Shown piece after piece: positions 33,359 to 46,440 of a stretch of DNA of 64,000 nucleotides. A model generated the notes under the pieces. That model did no database searches. It saw only the letters and a list, made by a program, of their open reading frames with translations, and had not been told where the DNA came from. This DNA comes from Leucocoprinus leucothites (lineage: Eukaryota > Basidiomycota > Agaricomycetes > Agaricales > Agaricaceae). Position 1 is the first letter of the stretch, and each line of letters opens with the position of its first letter. The DNA is taken from assembly GCA_013368445.1 (NCBI GenBank), contig JAACJO010000001.1:310001-374000 (forward strand), written 5' to 3'. A program made the translations under genes and the position numbers.

Positions 33359-35439
33359 TCTGTGAATGGTCTGGTACTGAGGATACGGTCCTAAGAAGAG
33401 CCTTTTATACACAGCTGGGGCCCCTTGGTTGCTGTGTGTGCCAATAAAAGCCCTTGTGTACTTCCTCGATTCTTCAGGCGCTGCCGGAATGCCGTCGGAT
33501 GACTATCATATGTACCTGGATATTTTGAGATAGGCGCTCGTACTTTTGAGAACCAAAAGGTCTAACTGCGACCCTTAGAAGCCCCTAACCTCCCTGCAAG
33601 CACACAAAGACTACCTGCGACTCTCGCTGAGAGATAAATTGATCGGGGAGAGGAGGGATGCACCTCTGGGCACATTGAGACACCTCATCAAGTCTGTAAA
33701 ATGGAAATTCCCTCCGGGTAAATCGGTGGTGCCACCCGTTGAGTCATGGATCAAATGGTGTCGAAGATTGATTGCCAAGAGAAAAATAATGCGTTGGGTG
33801 TCTGACAGTGCAGGTGTCAAGAGAAGAGTCGTGTATTCAATATTTGCGTCCGAGTTCTGAACGAGGTTCCGATGGCTCCGTGAAGCTGGCGCGATAGTAT
33901 TATCCCCGGCACTGCATGATAAGTAATAGAAGTGCAGAGCTACGACTAAGACGTGCATTCTGGGCATGAACTATCAAACAGTCATCTCCAGCTGGAAGTT
34001 GCTGGCAGGCATCTGGACACCTATGACGTCTACCTACTCGCCCTTGATCGGAGTTTGAATCACTTCAACCAATCACTGCCTCGGGACCTTACCGGAATCG
34101 AGCATTCCCGCTTTCACTAACTAATCGGCTATAATGATTTTTGACTTTGAAATATGTCATGGAACAATTCTTTGCCTGAACAGCGCGAGTGTATAGCCTT
34201 TTATATCGCTTATGATGAGCAGTTCTCAGGCTGAATCCTCGTCGCATCTGGCATTCTCAAGAATGATCAAACAGCCATCATTAGATGCGATTCAAACTGG
34301 ATATAACGGTTGACAGTATCTGAAACACGTTGATCCACTCTCTCAGAACAAACAACAAGGCATTATAAGCCCAAAGGTCAGTCGATCACCTTAAACAGAC
34401 TACTGTCACTTAGCCCCTAACGTGTCACACCGGGAACCGTGTCACCGAGCGAATATCTCCTGACCAGATAAGCCGTTTGGTTTCAAACTTGGTATATACA
34501 TAGTACATTATGTTTTATTGATGTATCCAAGTTTATATGTGATTCCGCTGAGCAAGAGTGACGATAATGAGGTTGGAGTACTGATTCGTTGCATCACTGA
34601 TGGCCAAAATGCTTACCTGATGCTCAGGCCTTGAGTTGATTCAAGTGATATCATATTGTATGTTGGAGCAGGATACATGTTTCTTATCTTGCCAGAAAGC
34701 CGGAATTTCTGGCTGCACGTTGATGCTAATTGAATGTAAATATGTAGCTAGGATCTCACCTGAGACAGGATCCAATCCGGATGACCAAATGTATAGGTCA
34801 GTCTTATGACCAATTGCTACATGCTGGAGTGCTACTCACTCGCTCACCCTGGAGTCCCATAACTCTTCATGTACACAAGTTACATGCACTTCTATCACAT
34901 AACCACTTTATCCGGTTTCTAACAACACCGATTGTAGAGATATTATGCTCATATCCAGAGGGTGGCTATTTTATGATCCTCTTTTGTATGTTAATCATTG
35001 CCTTACTGAATCACTTTTATACAAGTATAACACATAGAGAACGTGTATCATACTGTTAACAGCCCCTGTACAAAAATTGGCGCATCCCGGAGCTCATCAA
35101 AAGAAGTTATGGCCCGACGTGCTTTAGGCACACTAACAAGCAGGGAAGAAATGACTGATGGTATCAGTCTGGTATCAATTTGCCGGTGATCGATTGATTA
35201 CCGGCCGTGGCACGTTTCCCTAATCACTCTGTCACACCTACCTTTTTTAGACCAGTCGTTTTAAAATATTCACTACTACCCCTGCCCCGCTCCAAAAATC
35301 GCAAAAGCAGATTTAGTACTTAGAATACATGCCATGGCATCAAATAATGCATATCACAAAGTAGTGACCTGAAGTTTACAGCTGTAGTACTCGCTGTATC
35401 GTTAGGTGACACGTTTCCCTATAAGGGACAGTATGCAAC
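33359..35439. other. 2.1-kb region without a firm gene
   Basis: One minus-strand frame of 118 codons (33611-33967) begins with a signal-peptide-like stretch (MHVLVVALHFYYLSCSAG) but has no family match and lies in gene-poor sequence. A small secreted protein is possible but unproven. The rest is AT-rich and shows nothing recognisable. Confidence 0.3.
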
Positions 35440-36170
35440 AGACGAACGTACCCAAAGCTTTTTTTCTCGCTTCTTTCCCTTTTCACCCAACACGCTACTA
35501 GCCTGCGGGCTCCACGACGTCAGAACAGTCGATATACATGAACACTTGAGCTCTTCCAAACCTTGTTCTGGGACACCAATAGATGTCCAAACGAGCTGCC
35601 GGCTACTTTCTTCCGCCGTCCGAGCAAATAACCACGAATATTGAGCTGCTAAAGACCTGCTCTCTCCCTTCGGAGCTCGGAGTAGCAGAGCCCCAGATCC
35701 ACGGCATTAACAATAATATATTGTTTTTAAGGTGGTTGAGAGCGCGGACAAAGAACACATTGAGCACTGCGCGGATTCAACTCGAGTGTGATGCTAGAAT
35801 GATTGATCGGCGTACATTTCGAGCCACGATAACGTGCCCCCATAATGATTCTGGGTAGGCGTCAGACATTCATATCACGTGGAATCGCTTTGAACCGCAT
35901 ACTCGGGGGTACATACCCCTCGCTGCTCAATAATGAAAATACATTTTGGCTTTCGAACACCCCTTCTTTGAGTGCCGACGAAAAATGAATACTACTGGAA
36001 ACAACAACAATTCTCGGTGTCACGTCAAGCTTCTGGGCCGTCCAGTCATGTGTGGAAGAAATGAAAGCGTAAGAAGCGACATCGAAAGGTCATTTTTTAC
36101 TTGTAGCCTGTATTCACACAAAAATCAGAAATCGATGGTTGGCGTTCGAGGAAGGAGGAGAACATATTGA
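35440..36170 (-). pseudogene. Decayed tandem copy of the short-chain dehydrogenase
   Basis: Nucleotide similarity to the intact gene at 36585-37794 is visible in several blocks. The antisense of a C-terminal part (VLNVFFVRALNH, VDLGLCYSELRRE) is near 35,600-35,750, and a block with cgacatcgaaaggtcat and acttgtagcctgta (36,078-36,110) matches 37,258-37,290. The frames are shifted and stopped, so no product is expected. It lies 0.4 kb downstream of the functional copy in the same orientation, as expected of a tandem duplication. Confidence 0.7.
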
Positions 36171-36584
36171 CACGACACAGAATGGTGCCGCAAATGAAGC
36201 CTTCACTCAGGGAGATTATTTATAGTTATATATATTATAAGTACTTAGTTAGGGGCGTCGAGACTAACTTACATCTCAAGCGGATGAATACAAACAATTA
36301 GGATATACAGCATCAAAAACACCATCCTGCATCAGATCAATGCGCCCAGGACTACCCTATAGGAGCCTGGAGAAACTGGGCGTGGAAGAAAGGAATTATC
36401 ATAATTCCTCTCGGGCTGAATGCGAACTCCACATACTGAAAGAGTTCGAGATTCAATCCTCAGTCCACGAGCCCCACAGAAACCCACAACTGGAGGCAAC
36501 TACTTCAAGTACTGATCAACGACGTCTACAACACGTGGGTCCACCTCCTTTAAGATAGAAATCAAATCATTCTATGCTCAAAAG

Positions 36585-37794
36585 TCAGTCGACGGACCCT
36601 GTAAACCAGGCTTTTAGTGTGCGCACCCAAAGTTTATCCTCCCTCTTCCTGCCATCTTCACCTAACACCTTATCCGCTGGTTCTTGTACATCAGAAAGAT
36701 AAATATAAGCTCCTTTGAGCTCCTCCAGACCCCCTTTTGGGAAACCAGCGGAAGCCCAAATAAGCTGACGAGCACCTTCCTCTGCTGTCCGAGCAAAAAG
36801 CCACTCGAATATTACCGTCCTGATATTTGTTATCTCCCTTCGAAGTTCGGAATAGCAAAATCCCGGATCTACAGCATTGACGATGATGGACTGATCTTTT
36901 AGGTGGTGGCTAAGAGCGCGGACGAAGAATAAATTAAGCACTAGATGGATTTTGGTGTTAGCTTAGCATCGAATATATTTAGAGATGAAGTACGTTTCGT
37001 GTCAGTATAGCGTGTTCCGATAACCCTAGGTTCATTGTCAATACTTCTAGAATCAACTATTCGTGCAGAGATATGCTTACTCGGGCGTACAAAACTCCTT
37101 ACTGCTCAGCAAGGAAAAAGCATTCGGACTTTCGATCACCTTGTCCTCGAGTGTCGACCAATAATGAACACCACTCGAAACAACAACGATTCGAGGGGTC
37201 CCATCAAATTTTTTGGCTGTCTCAGTTATGCGCGGAAGTAATCGCAGCGCAAGGAGAGACATCGAAAGGTCATTGACTTGTAGCCTGTAATCCAGGAGGC
37301 ATAAAAACATGAGGAAAAAGAGAGGACAAGACCACATACGATGATTCCCACCCGTCCTTCGTCGTGCTATAATTATGAGTGCCAAGAGCGGCATTGAGCA
37401 CAATGATGTCCAGCCTCTCAAGTTCCTTCAGGGCTCGATCCGCAAATGCCTTCACAGACGCGAACTCCGCGAGGTCAATTAACCACAGTTCTGCCTGGTT
37501 GTATCCCGTCGCCTTCTCTAGTCCTATCATGAAGGACATCATTCATCAGTAACCCGTTCCCAGTGATGGCACCAAAAGCCTACTTTGAATTGCTGCTTCG
37601 CCCTTTTCTTGACTTCTGCATGCCAGGATCAGTCTCTTAGGACCCATGGTTGCGAAATGTTGTACTGCTTCAAAGCCTATTCCCGTGTTGGCACCAATAA
37701 CGAGGACAGTCTTCCCTTTGAGGTCAATCTTCGAAACGGGAGGGGCCTTTCGCGTGAAAGCATCTAAGATGCCCAAGAACGACAGTTTGGCCAT
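36585..37794 (-). CDS. Short-chain dehydrogenase/reductase
   Basis: NAD(P)-dependent oxidoreductase of the classical/retinol-dehydrogenase-like SDR type. Five exons (37794-37584, 37523-37340, 37284-37081, 37025-36994, 36940-36585) give 987 nt, 328 residues. The cofactor motif GANTGIGFEA is near residue 35. LNAAL stands for the NNAG motif, and the serine strand is IVVVSSGVHYW. The catalytic YxxxK is YTDTK, completed by splicing to LLNLFFVRALSHHL. VNAVDPGFCYSEL is the usual PG segment after it. The 32-nt fourth exon carries the catalytic Tyr. The substrate is unknown. A decayed copy lies just downstream. Confidence 0.92.
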
Positions 37795-38888
37795 TGTTCT
37801 GTGTTAGGAATTGAGAGGAGAGATGGAGGAGTCTTGATAATAAAAACAAAGCGTTTGGCCTTTTATGTCCTTTTCATTCTGGCATTACTCGGCGAGCTGG
37901 TTTGAAGAGCCGTCGTGCAGCAAACACGTCAGCACCCGCCTAGGCGTATCTCAAAGCGATCAAGATAGGCTAGGAATGACGCGTTCAGCTGCCGTGGCTA
38001 TTTTTAGCTGTCTTGGCCAGAGTAGTTATGCATCGCCGGAGGATAATGGGCTCGTAGCACCTGGATTGGCCAGACTAGAAAGGACAGATTGAATGGTATT
38101 ACTGCAGGTCGAAGGAGCTGACGAATTTGGTCGGCATCTGTGCAGACAATGAGGATGGTGTCGTGCGGCCGCAGTTTAGTCTTGAAACAAGATCACTCTT
38201 TTCGCATTTGGCGGCATTCCAGATCAAACGGCGTTCTGCTGTACTCTGCCGTTGCCGTGAATGGCGCGTTCTGTTGCAGTAGCCGATCGTCATCATTTCT
38301 CGTGAACACAAAGAGCCTTTCTAAGCTTTTAGTCAAGTAGAAAGGATGTAGGTCGCCATCAGAGTCGGTTGGGTTCGAATAACTAATCAATAGTCGTCTC
38401 AGTAAAACCGGGAAACACCAGTACACGGCCAGGTGCAGTACACCATCTAACCTTGTTGGTTAGGCGTTGTTTCTTCTGTTTCAAAGTCAGAAGATGGGTG
38501 TTAGAAATTTGTAGCAGTTCAATTACTATGATGGAGGAACAAAGATAGGAAAACAGGAAGGTAAGGGACTCGGAGAAGGACGCAAAGCATTAGTCGAAGG
38601 CATGAGTGGGCATGAGTGGCTCGGAGCTGGGCGGAGTTGGAAAAGACTCGATTACACCAGTTTGACAAAGCACCCTCAAGATCCTGAAATTCAACTCTTA
38701 CTCAGCTGTAGAATAGCTAGCCATCATTCAGGGAAGAACGACTCTCTTTCGACGGTATATTCAGACTACCACTGTTACACGAAGCAATGCAGAAGTATGG
38801 ATTGAGAGGGGAAACAGTGCTGGACTGTCACCTCTATCGACCAAGCTCTCCACCTACTCAGCCACCGCACAGATATCTCTCAAGTCAG
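37795..38888. other. Intergenic, no supported gene
   Basis: Promoter side of the dehydrogenase and 3' flank of the small Ser/Asn-rich gene. Short overlapping frames on both strands are not coding-like. Confidence 0.35.
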
Positions 38889-39149
38889 CTATTTCCCATC
38901 CGCCTTCCTGTCAAGGGCCTTGTATCCTTCCAAAATTGCCTTCCCCTCATCGACATCGTCAAGATCCCATGGCTTTAATCCATGCGAGTGCATGAACCCA
39001 GGCCAGCCGCCATATGGTTTATAGTAAGAGTCGTCCGAGCGTCCGCCACCCGAGTTGGTGTTCGAATTGGATTTGGAGGACGAAGAGGCGTTGCGGTTGC
39101 TCGAGGAATTGGAGGATCCGCCCTTAGAGGAGCCCTTTCCTTGAGGCAT
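38889..39149 (-). CDS. Small Ser/Asn-rich protein, copy B
   Basis: 86 residues: a Gly/Ser/Asn low-complexity head (MPQGKGSSKGGSSNSSSN, residues 1-36) and a conserved-looking C-terminal module, SDDSYYKPYGGWPGFMHSHG then LKPWDLDDVDEGKAILEGY. This module is shared with copy A at 30630-30947, so a duplicated gene family is certain. Selection on the C-terminal module is implied because the two heads differ while the tails align. No signal peptide or membrane segment. I do not recognise the family or its function. Confidence 0.65.
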   Translation of the reverse strand: MPQGKGSSKGGSSNSSSNRNASSSSKSNSNTNSGGGRSDDSYYKPYGGWPGFMHSHGLKPWDLDDVDEGKAILEGYKALDRKADGK

Positions 39150-39595
39150 GATTGGTTTTCAGAGCTGACCAGGGATTGAGTATTGAAGCGTATGAAGGAT
39201 AGGGGTATTAGTAGGTTACTTACAGAAGTGTTTGTAATTAGAGTTTCAAAAAGAAATCTCGGTGAACGAGGAAGACGGGCTTTCGCAATTTCCACTAGGG
39301 TGGTAGTGGATATGGGGAAAGACGCGAATGACTTGAAACAAAATATGGCGCGTCTTTTATAGCAGTGAATTGAGTCACGAGCGGTCAACTCACCACATGA
39401 TCGTAATCGGCTCCATCCCAAGATAACGCACTAACCATCTGAACTTCCAATGCTTTATCTATTGCCATGTTTCTGTCCTTATCGAGAAGAGCACGGGGGC
39501 AGGGGGAAGTACGTATAGAAAGTCATTCCTGTCAAATTCTGGGTCGTACAAATGTCACCATGGTGCATAGTAAGTCGTCAACTTTCAAAGTCATC

Positions 39596-41745
39596 CTAAT
39601 CAGATTTAACGAGGCCTCCCGAAGTCCCTTTCGCACCCTCACCACTAAGCCCCGCCGCATTCCTCTTGACTCTAATATCCCCAGCCCACTTCGCTGCATC
39701 TCGCCTTCCCTTATGCACATCAACTCCAAACCAGATAATAAGACTCGCAGATGCACAAAGCGCGAACAAGAATGGGAATCCCATCCAATTGCTCCCGCTC
39801 TTATCAATAATCGCTTGAATGACATTCGGACCAATCATGCTTGAGGCACGATTTGAAAGTCCGAATAGTCCGAAGAACATGTTATCGTATTCGGGAGGCG
39901 AGAGCTCCGCCATCATCGTTTGAGAGAATGCGTAGTAGGGCGCTTGGAAGATACCGAAGATGACGTTGTAGGTCCAGAATTCCCAGACATTATGGAAGCT
40001 ACATGGACATGCTGTCAGAGACTGTTGAGCGAGAAGACTCAATTGGACACACCCTATCTTATCTGTCCAGATGCCGAGCATGCCCCAGAAGGGGATAATA
40101 ATGGTGAAGACATTTGTGACGACAAACTACAGGCTAGTGGTAAGACGAGAGATGAATTCAAGTGTTTCTAGGATTCGCTCACCATTTTCTTTGTACTAAT
40201 CTTCCAATATCGCTGAATATACCAGAAACCAAGAGTACTGGCAGTTGAAGTGATGGCTTGCGCAAGCCCAAGATAAGTGTTCTGGAGGAAACTGAACTCG
40301 AATTTATCGTTCTGACAGATAGAGACGAGAGTTCCTGTCGTGTTCAGCCCCTATAATCGCAAATATATATTTCAAATCATTGTGAAGCGAAACCGAGAAG
40401 ACTCACGTCGGCGAGGAGGAAGAACGAGAAGAGATAGATAAACGTATAAGGTAGTTTCTTGTACTGCTTGACTGCGAGCCAGATTTGTTTCCAGCCGATT
40501 GTCAAGTAGCTTTCACCTTTGGGGAGCGGGGGACCAGGACGGGGTTGCTGGAAGATAACTGGCCAAACAAATCAGTATGATTGAAGAAAGAAACAGAACT
40601 CAAAAGTAGCGCACACCACCAGATACCAGCAATAACCCAATACCCGTTAATCCTAAGAAGACAATCACTTAGTTCAACCGGCGACTAATGAGGCAAAGGA
40701 CGCACAAGACGAGGCAATAGTTATTGACTCTAGGGTCAGTGTTCAATGGCAGAAGTAAGGAAAGATTCAGGCAGAGAACCACGATATAACCAATATTGCT
40801 GTGCGCCTGCGATGAGATCTGTGAGTGGGTATGGGTGGCATTGACCTATGCATGAACGAACAGTGCTGATATTACTGATCCTGTTCTTCTCCAAACTTTC
40901 TTCGCGTTCATACTCCTCTAGACTGACTTCTCCTGCCTCATACTTCTCTCGTAGTTTTCGTGCATGCGCCGTATTTCTTGCTAGTCTCGGAAAGGCAGCC
41001 GCGAAAAATACCAGTGTCGCCCCATAGCTAATGAAACCGACCATAAAAAGAGCCATAGCCAATCCCCAACGAGAAGGTTCTGTCAAACGTAATTTCAGAT
41101 TAATTCAATGAAATTTCTATATCACACACCTGTCAAACTCATACTAGCGAACTGTGCGGCCCAACAAATGACCGTCACCGCGAAGAGCAGCCAACGGCCA
41201 AACGTTCCATAATCTGCAGCTGAGCCGATCGTAGTGAAGATAAGGGTCATAACAGCGAAGCTGACGCCATTCGCGATCAAGACGATGCTTGCAACTGCTT
41301 TCGTTCCTCCACCCCATGGGAGCACGCATTGGCCAGACGCGTCGGCCGCGAGGCACGAAGATCCAGGTCCCTTGACGGGATCGTAGCCAGCTGAGGTGGC
41401 GAGCGATTGAAACAAGGTCATAGAAAAACCTAGGGGACCAACGCCCTTTCATGTGCAAGGTCAGATTTGCGAAGACTTGGGTTATTTGGATCAAAGACGA
41501 ACATTATCTCCATTGTAGTACACTGTGTTTCTTGGTCAATACCTGCTACCTCGGCTCAGTCGATAGAACAACTCACTGTAGTAGCTCCACAACTCTTTTC
41601 TCGTCACAATTGGCTCATCCTGTGATACAGGGGCCAGAACCATAGAGGAGGCCTCAACCAGGTCATTCGAAGTCTTGTCCAAGGCTTCGCCCGCGACGGC
41701 ATCAACAGAACCTTTATCGTCGGTTGAAGATTTGGTAGCTGGCAT
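39596..41745 (-). CDS. Atg22-like major facilitator transporter
   Basis: Multi-exon gene of roughly 600 residues and about 12 membrane segments. The cytosolic N terminus is polar. Membrane-spanning parts include AVASIVLIANGVSFAVMTLI, WGLAMALFMVGFISYGATLV, FIYLFSFFLLAD and a C-terminal FLFALCASASLIIWFGVDV. Layout and motifs (NTAHARKLREKY loop, LPYTFIYLFSFFLLAD, APYYAFSQTMMAEL, FFGLFGLSNRASSMIGP) match the Atg22/UMF1 family. Family members export amino acids from the vacuole in yeast; in basidiomycetes there are several copies and the substrate is unclear. Start at MPATKSSTDDKG; the stop follows GGLVKSD at 39596. Confidence 0.85.
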
Positions 41746-43218
41746 ATCTGATGGTGAAGTCTGGGGTATGAGAAACTTGGGGAGTCTCGAGGGGCCCCCA
41801 CGGGATTATGACAGAAGGCAAGAGAAGGCCGCATTGAACACTCGACACCACCTCCTTTTCGGGTCAGGCTCTGCTAGTCTAAAATATGAAGTCCTGTGAC
41901 ACAGAAGCACCTGGGTCGGCAGGAAATGACCATGCTGCTGCTCGGTGTGGTGATAAGAAAGGAAAGTCGACGGGGTCGTGTGGAAGGATTGAATGGAACC
42001 AAGCTATTCATAGAATCACAACAGGGACGTTTGTTTTCCTTCAATTCCCCATTCTGCCGTCTACCGGCATTGCATATGTGTATGATGGGTTGGGTTCGCA
42101 AAAAGTATTTTAACTCACTCTGGCTACTCGCTGGCTACCATGTCCTACCATAAAATCCTAGCGGCTGCCCAGCAAGCTTCTCACTTTGCCCGCGCTATCC
42201 AGTCGGAATTCAAGCACTTCCTGGTAGCTCCTGATCCGATGCCTTAATTGTCCCTGAAAGTCGGAGATATTTGCTATGAAACGCGAGCCGGACCGGTCAT
42301 TGTCGCCGTCTTCATCCCACTTTCTGTGGTGTTGAGAAGTAATCAATACATCTTCTGTCCATATTTTAGAGGAGCTGACCTCGTTCGATCGTTTCAGATT
42401 TTGAGATGATCACTTCTATCTTTCGACGCTGAGTTCTGGCAGACTATTCGATAGCTTCTGCCATGTCACGGTCGTCCCTGGAGCAGACGATTAGACCTGT
42501 GCTAGTGCAAGGAGTGAATAAGAAGGGGAATGCGATTTAGGACGCTCTTTAGATGCTAATCCTAAGAGTCGCAGTGCCAAGAAGTGCGTCTCAGGCGAGA
42601 AACCACTCGGAAGTGATTTTACTTCGTCCTTGGGTTTTATACATAACTCTATGAGGGTACCATGCTTGGGAAACTGACTGGGGCTTGGTAGCGCAACTGC
42701 TTACCAGGTAACGAATAGGCATCCTTCTTGGCTGAATTTCATTCCACTTGGACATATTCTCACCGGCGAGATCGTGTCGCAACTTAGAAACTTATAAATA
42801 TTCTCAGTCGTCATAAGGCGAGATGGAGGTTGATGGAGGTAACATGAGTTGTCAAAATACTCGATAACGGGAGGACAACGTGGCTTCCAGCAAATGTGTT
42901 CCAGGAAAGACTCACAAATATTCCCAGAGAGCCTGTCACCAAGAGCGAGAGGTGGGAAGGAAAGAGAAACATGGTGCGAACAAGGACATGTTCCCGAGGA
43001 TGGATTAGATGGATTGTGAGAAAGAATGAATAGGTGTGAGAAAACAAACTCGTTCAGCCATTCGCTTGCGCCCATTTTGCGAATGACCTTCACACCCGAA
43101 ATCCTCTTTAACGCGCAGGATGTTGTATCAGGGTTTCCATCTCTACTACTTACCCTCGTAACGAGATAGGTGGGCGTCTCCCCTTTCTCTAAGCCACACT
43201 TATTGAGTCTCTTCCAGG
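41746..43218. other. 1.5-kb intergenic region
   Basis: Divergent promoters of the transporter and the amidase lie here. I see no gene; frames are short and mutually overlapping. Confidence 0.35.
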
Positions 43219-45322
43219 ATGCTGTTGAGCACACTTCTCTCAGTGTCTGCGTTCTTCTCGTTCGCCTCAGCGGCGATTCGTTTTCTTACACAAGATGACG
43301 AGTCTGGAAGTGTATTTCACTTAGAGCAAGACCCAGACAAACATTATTTCCTTCCTGGCATCCCTACCAGGGAGGTCGACATCATAGGTCAAGCTTCCGA
43401 TGCCCACGACAGATTCGGCGTTGCCACCAGCATCCGTGTTAGTTCTTCTCCCCTCTCTCGTCAGTTCCTGGATGCGCAGTTTAACGCCTTCAAACAAATC
43501 GATGATGTCTGGAGTGATAAGTTCATGCAGACGTTATTCATCGGATTCGAGAAGGAGGTCAACGCCTTCTTTGACGACTCAGGCAAAGAATGGCTTCTCG
43601 AGAACGGCGTACGAAACCTCTATATTACCCGTGGAATCGAGAAGCCCACCTTCAAGAAGGCAAATGATCTCGCCATCCGCGAAGTTTCCGACGTCCCACC
43701 ACATGGCCCTTGGCTCATCCGTACCAAAAGACACAATAGAAACCGCATTCGTGCCTATCCAGTGTACGGACTGGTCGAAGACGATCATGACGCCTTCACT
43801 ACGGGTGTCCTTCCCGACCCCATTCACGGTGGTTACGTCCCCACAAACTTTACCCTCGAGAGCAACCCCGGTGCCTACTACATCCCCGTTCCCAGTCGGC
43901 TTTCTGCCTGGTCCGGTGCGGATCTACCACTAGCAGGTCTCCGGTTTGCGGTCAAAGACATTTTCGATGTTCAAGGTCTCCAAACCGGCGCTGGCTCAGC
44001 CGCCTATCTCCAGACATACAAAAAGGCCGAGACCACTGCTCCCTCTGTCCAACGTCTCATTGACTTGGGCGCTACCCTTGTCGGTAAAACGCGTACTTCT
44101 CAGTTCGCACATGGTGCGCAGCCTTGGGAGTATGTTGATTTTGAGTATTCGCGGAACCCGAGAGGAGATGGGTACCTCACTGCAGGTGCCTCGAGTTCGG
44201 GGAGTGCATGTGCAATAGCTGCCTATGATTGGATAGATTTCACTGTTGGTAGTGACACGAGAGGAAGTATCAGGAAACCGGCAGCACTCGTAGGTGCTTT
44301 TGGGCTTAGGCCGTCCCATGGAACGCTGGATTTGGATGGTGTTCTTCCACTTTCGGAGGAGATGGATACCATTGGTTTCTTCACTCGTGACCCTATGATC
44401 TTTGAGTCGATTGGGAGAAATTGGTGAGTTCCCTTCGCTCTATCTGGATTGACCATGCTCAATCTACTTCAGGTACGCGAATTCCGACGTCATCAACCGA
44501 AGCCCAACCATTCGTCTGCCCAAGCACCTACTCTATCCTACTGAACACTTCCCCCTCGCAAACGAAGACGCTCAAATTCTCATCGAAAAGTTCAAACACC
44601 TTCTCCGCAAACATCTCAACATCGTCACAAAACCCATGGACATGTCCGAAACCCTCGCACCACACTTCCCTTCCAAATCCTTCGAGAAATTCCAACAAGT
44701 CTCCAACTCCCTCGCAGAATGGCGTTCCTGGCACGATGTCGGCAAGCCTCTCTTCCGCGCTTACGCCAACAAATTCGGGCCTGAGAATATCCTTGATTTG
44801 GAGCTTGACCCTGTACCGAGCAAGATGTTCAGGAAAGGCAAGAAGCTCACCCAGTCCGATTTCGTCGAAGCTTTGGTTGTCAAGAATAAATTTGCTACTG
44901 CCATGGATGAGGAAGTTTTTCTCCCCAACTCGAAGGCCTGTGCGGACTCGCTCTTTATGTACGATGCCGGTACTGGTGGGAAGCCATCGTTCCGACATGA
45001 GGAGTTGAACGAATTTGAGGGCGCCACTCAGTTCGTCCTTACGTCGCCGCCGAAGGGGAGCACGGAGGGTCCAAAGACTGAACAGTTCTTCCACTATGTT
45101 GCCTCGATGGCTGGACTGCCGGAGGCTACTATTCCTCTTGGGCAGGTTCAGTATAAGAGTCCTGTTACGGGTAATTGGGAGTGGATGCCTGTCGCTGTGC
45201 AGATTGTGACGAGGAGGGGATGTGATGGAGTCTTGTATGAACTCATTCGGAAACTAGGGGATAAGGGGATTGTAAAGGCTGTCCAAGCAGGAGCGGAGGC
45301 GTACTCTAGAACTTCGAACTAA
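43219..45322 (+). CDS. Secreted amidase-signature enzyme
   Basis: Two exons (43219-44423, 44473-45322) give 2055 nt, 684 residues. Residues 1-19 form a signal peptide (LLSTLLSVSAFFSFASAA). About 220 residues without recognised motifs follow, then the amidase-signature fold. The Ser-cisSer-Lys triad is visible: Lys246 in FAVKDIFDV, cis-Ser in GASSSGSA (325-327) and nucleophile Ser350 in GSDTRGSIRKPA. The enzyme should hydrolyse amide bonds of small substrates, probably outside the cell or in the secretory path. The long N-terminal extension recurs in fungal secreted homologues. Two N-glycosylation sequons, NFT and NRS, are visible. Substrate not predictable. Confidence 0.92.
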
Positions 45323-45429
45323 ATATCATGCAAGTGATTTGTACTGTATAAATTTTATTCAAATAACGACCCTTTTATCAACGTGATTACAAGCAGAATT
45401 ATTATACATCAAGAAAATTATGTACATTA

Positions 45430-46440
45430 TTACAATTTCGTCTTATGAACCACCTTTTCCCTTGGATTGATTGTTGAGTGGACGGCCGAGACGCAAAGCT
45501 TATTTCCAGACCAGATCTGGATAACACTTAGCACGCTGCTGGCAGCCAGAAATTGGGACCAAACGACTCACCTCGCATCTCGCAGTCCGAACTTTTCCAG
45601 CGAGATACATTGATGTTGCTTTAATGATTATCTTCGAACCTCTGCGAAGCAATAAAGGGGTTTGGCAACAGTGAGCATGCAAATGTAGGGGTCAGAGGGA
45701 TCACTCACACACGGACAGGGTAGTGCCAGATAAGATTCATTGATTGCGATACACCTGTACCGTCGATCCCGAGAAGTAACCCGAGAGTGACCAAGGGAGC
45801 ACTGGAACATCTGATGAAAGTATGAGCTCAAAGCGCCTTTGTGTTTGCAAAGTGAGTTGCTACTCCAGTAGGCGCTCTACTTACGGGTCAACCAAGTACG
45901 CCGCGCACCCTCCATGAAGTGTTCCATGGATGTTACACATATCTAGTCGCATCGGTGGTTCGGGTATGATGATCACATAAAGTAATTAGCACCGGGTAGT
46001 AAGGCCAAAAGGAGATTTGATAGGATAAGATGAAAGTTATAAGCGTCGATACATCAAATCAATATGAAGCCGCGAAAATCCAGTTGAGATAGAGATTACA
46101 CACCTCGATCGACCATCATCTCGAATACAGTCTCTACGCTCACTTCATTGCCAGCTCGCTGCTGTTTGTCCCCACTGACGCGCGGATCATAGGTGGATAG
46201 CAGTGCGGTGTTCTCGAAACCCGAAATGTTGATCTCGGCGAATTTGATTCTGCGGCCGATATTAGCGCAGAAGGATTTACCCTTTGCGTCGATGAAGTGG
46301 AAGAAGATTGACTCGGCGAGTGCTTTGAGTTTCTCAGAGGCATTCCCTTTGATGTGTTCCCCTCCGAGTCCACTATCAAGCTGGGACGGCTCAGAGTTTT
46401 GAGGGTCTGGTGCAAAATTGCGGATGTCGAGGCGCGCCAT
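45430..46440 (-). CDS. Hotdog-fold thioesterase, paralog A
   Basis: Five exons (46440-46104, 45942-45885, 45810-45709, 45641-45572, 45516-45430) give 654 nt, 217 residues. The hotdog motif of the PaaI/ACOT13 branch is CNIHGTLHGGCAAYLVD, whose Asp is the usual catalytic acid. GTGVSQSMNLIWHYPVRVGS and the C-terminal ARCEIWSG follow in family order. The product would hydrolyse an acyl-CoA or related thioester. No signal peptide is seen. Exon 2 (58 nt) and exon 5 (87 nt) have exactly the lengths of those in paralog B at 48494-49333, and the introns sit at the same places, so the two arose by duplication. Confidence 0.85.

Noticed and set aside
31263..41745. P450, dehydrogenase and transporter as a secondary-metabolite cluster
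   Set aside because: No backbone enzyme or regulator is present, the transporter is of the Atg22 type, and gaps are large; co-location alone is weak.
42158..43234. Minus-strand frames upstream of the amidase, the longest being 177 codons
   Set aside because: No domain; one overlaps the amidase start in antisense and the others overlap each other.
43400..45027. Frames on both strands over the amidase
   Set aside because: Shadows of the amidase reading frame, which has all catalytic residues and a clean intron.
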